Of a stretch of DNA of 64,000 nucleotides, positions 61,501 to 64,000 are shown in pieces. The stretch lies in the NCBI GenBank assembly GCA_003342815.1, contig PTEX01000236.1:789953-853952 (forward strand), given 5' to 3'. The notes below the pieces were generated by a model, which was not told the DNA's origin, ran no database searches, and saw only the letters and a program-made list of their open reading frames with translations. Every line of letters starts with the position of its first letter. Within the stretch, counting starts at the first letter, position 1. A program made the translations under genes and the position numbers. The stretch is from Eudromia elegans. Its lineage: Eukaryota > Chordata > Aves > Tinamiformes > Tinamidae.

Positions 61501-62455
61501 ACCACTTCTCCCATAGCAGGAACAAGAGCAGGAGACACAACATGAGCAACAACGTGCAAGACCACGGGGACAGTCACTTTGTGCCCCACAGGAGCAGGGC
61601 AATATGGTAATATGACTGTATGAAAGGCATATAGAAGAATGGATGGATGAGGATCTCTTCTGATACCCTAAAGAGAGAAGGAGTTGCCAAAAAGCCAATG
61701 AGTCTTCCTTTTCATTCCTACCTCCTCAGTCCTCTCCTTCGAACATAGTTATAAGATCGGAGGGCCAACTCTGGATGAGGACCCGCTGGCCATGATTCAG
61801 CCCCAGACCAGCCATGGCTCTCATGCTTGTGCTCCAGGTAGACCAATGCTTTTGGGCATGCTGGATAGCAGATAGCTGCATGGCCTGTCCTGGCTTCATA
61901 ACCCCTTCATGGTACAACCACCAGTTACGTAGTAAAATAGTGAACTCACACACTCTACCTAGTACTTCGACATACACACGGTGCCCTGCAAGAGGAAATG
62001 ACAGCAGATGCTCCATGGTAAGTGTCTCTTATCACATCTTCTTGACTTGGAAAGTAAGTGGCACGCATAAAAACTTGGGGAAACTGCTCCAGCTACTTGC
62101 ATGAGCAGTCAATATGTCTGACGAGCATGGCTAAGCTCTGGGGTGTATATTTACCACTCAGCCTTTAACACTGCAAAAGAGGCCCTGAGATTTTCCCTCT
62201 GAGTCCTGGGAACTCACATTCACACCACCCACACGAACATATGTAGCCAGCAATGCTATCGAAGAGTGCGGATGCTCATGCCCAAGACCGCTTCTCGAGT
62301 ACACGCACCTCTGAAAGAGCAGGGTGAAAGTGTGGTGAATGACACCCAGAACAATACATTTCCCTTTGTCTTATTGCTAAGCTCCATGCTCAGAAACACA
62401 GCTTATGAGACGCATACACTAATACTCCAGCTGCCACTTAGGAGGGTAGTGGGGA
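58580..62455. other. Non-coding DNA, no gene recognised
   Basis: Ordinary mixed DNA. Poly(C) at 58,775-58,784. Acceptor-like tracts at 59,434 (ACCAG) and 61,310 (CCCCAG) have no recognisable exon after them. Frames at 61,233-61,698 and 61,726-62,104 are open on both strands and unfamiliar. Confidence 0.5.
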
Positions 62456-62459
62456 GGGA

Positions 62460-63080
62460 GTAACAAATGTTGCATTGTCAGTCTGCAACAATAAGGAATC
62501 ATTTTCATTCCTCGTGCGCAAGAGCTCCAATTATAATTTAATTCAATTCAGATTAACTATGCTTTGATGGCATTTCCATTACATAAAAAATAAATTTATT
62601 AGCCAAGTATAATGTGTTTTGACTATAGTTCTAATGCTAATAAGGAGACTGTTTAACTGCTTTAATGCTGCATTTTAACCACAGTTACAAGCTATTTCTT
62701 CAAAATTTATAACCAAAGTGTGCAAATATTACACTGGATACTCACAGAAAGGAAAATTATCAGGATTTACAGGTGAGCTGTTAATAATGTCCTATAATCC
62801 ATTGGGTTTAAATCCAACCTATTAAAATTTTCATGACATGGCTTTCATCACAGTCTCTTTCCCACTTCTTTGTCCTGATCTAATAGCATAGTTTGATGAA
62901 AGGTGGTAAACCTGACAGGATCGGATTAATGTTGTTTTATCTAATGATTGTTAAAGACCCAGGCCAGGTATGCCTGAGTCACAGGCACCTAATCTAGTTA
63001 TTATTACACAAGAACTGTGTCCTTACACAGCGGGTGAGGAGATGAGCTATAACTCAACCTCTTTGGCACCTCTTTAGCAA
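62460..63080. promoter_or_regulatory. Candidate conserved enhancer block, AT-rich with homeodomain motifs
   Basis: About 600 bases of unbroken low-repeat, AT-rich sequence with many homeodomain/POU-like words: TCCAATTATAATTTAATTC near 62,527, TTCTAATGCTAATAAGG near 62,628, CGGATTAATGTTG near 62,922 and GCACCTAATCTAGTTATTAT near 62,985. There are also TCATCACAG/TGATGAAAGG words. No open frame of note. It resembles vertebrate ultraconserved-type enhancer DNA, but conservation cannot be judged from one genome. Confidence 0.33.
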
Positions 63081-63084
63081 TCCC

Positions 63085-64000
63085 CATCCTGTCTTTGGGT
63101 TACTACTGGGTCTATTTTCTTCTGGTTGCTCCTATTTTAACTTCCATTGTGAGCTATTTGGGACAGAATGCTCATCACTGGCTTCTTTGCAGAACACACA
63201 AGTGGCAGGTACCAAATTAGCCATCCTGCAAGCAGAGCACTTCAGGTATGTTCCCACCCTGGGCATTTAAGCATATGAGAACCCAAAAGCATCTTCCTGT
63301 CCCTCGAGCAACCATCTCTGCATCCCTTTGCTGGTCTTCAAGTCATCATCTGCTTGTTGGCAACTTTATGCATCAGATTTTGGCATGGAGTTTGGAGGCT
63401 GACACCTCCACCCACAGCTAACCAAAATCTGTGAGGTTTCTATATATGAAATTGTATTCCAGGAGGAAACATAGTCAGCACATGCTCACCTCATTTACTG
63501 CTGAAAAGACCTAACTTGAAAATCCATCTCAAGGTAGATGGTAATTTTTATGTGACTTGGTCTTGACCTTCAACAGCCATTGCTTGGACACCTTGCTTTA
63601 GAAAAGAAAGAACTGTCTTTGAATAAACTAGATTCCCTGCCTCTGGAAGCGCTCAAAAATGGATTCAGTAACAGATGGAAAATTCTGATTACTCCAAATT
63701 TATATCTGTGAAAGCTCCATTTTAATTACATTCCATGGTGACAGAAAACCAGACCCCTGCTGTATTTATGAATTACATTTTATTCAAATTTACTTCTCAT
63801 TGATGCCATCAGTTTATGTGAAGAGAAATTAGCATTTGATTTCTTTTCCTCTTTCACATTTTCTTTTTGGAACAAAACTCACTGTTTTATTTGGAAGCCA
63901 TCACTAAATCGAACTATATCTGGGGAAAATCGAATAGCCAAATAGCAATCCCCCAACTTTTGAAGTCATAACTTCCAAGAGGAGAAGGAAGGCAGAAATG
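63085..64000. other. Non-coding DNA, no gene recognised
   Basis: AT-rich sequence to the window end. No gene, RNA or repeat family recognised. Confidence 0.5.

Noticed and set aside
1-64000. tRNA, snRNA, rRNA or known microRNA hairpins, CRISPR arrays, endogenous retrovirus genes
   Set aside because: None of the hallmark sequences or motifs I know were seen on either strand. A covariance-model search would be needed to exclude diverged RNA genes.

Overview
This window reads as nuclear DNA of a sauropsid, most likely a bird. It is AT-rich and almost free of recognisable genes. The two clearest mobile elements are 5'-truncated CR1 LINEs ending in the octamer repeat ATTCTRTG, the avian/crocodilian CR1 3' end. 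Older CR1 copies of the kind shared by birds, turtles and crocodiles, and decayed MIR/CORE-SINE copies, lie around them. There are no bacterial features, no CRISPR array, no rRNA or tRNA I could recognise, and no virus-like gene. Most open reading frames are short (60-150 codons), unrecognised and typical of chance. The longest (213-337 codons, about 21.9-26.2 kb) come from GC-rich or simple-repeat DNA that is open in several frames at once.

Layout. 1-22 kb: non-coding DNA with one ancient antisense CR1 fragment (about 8.0-8.5 kb), a MIR fragment (11.5 kb), an (ATTTT)n array (17.97-18.06 kb) and several AT-rich stretches with homeodomain-type motifs. 22.2-25.3 kb: a CpG-rich domain, the only good promoter candidate. 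On the minus strand it holds a TATA-like element, a plausible first exon with a 7-codon upstream ORF, a 17-codon coding start in good Kozak context and a consensus splice donor. I could not assign this exon to a gene. 25.3-26.8 kb: a G-rich, roughly hexameric minisatellite (GGGCAT/GGGCAC variants) directly upstream of that promoter, containing a 315-bp higher-order duplication. 26.8-64 kb: non-coding DNA with a second (ATTTT)n array, an (AAT)n array, MIR fragments, two recognisable CR1 3' ends (43.8 and 54.7-55.4 kb), two long ancient antisense CR1 remnants (51.4-53.1 and 57.6-58.6 kb), and candidate conserved enhancers near 28.4, 34.4, 48.7 and 62.5-63.1 kb.

Interpretation. The picture fits a gene desert, or large introns around one CpG-island promoter, as often seen at vertebrate developmental loci. 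If the promoter fires leftwards (minus strand), 1-24.8 kb would be its first intron or downstream DNA and 27-64 kb its upstream regulatory desert. That is inference: no second exon was recognised. I found nothing that convincingly looks like a new multi-gene system. The items most worth checking are the unidentified minus-strand first exon and the large GC-skewed minisatellite beside it.
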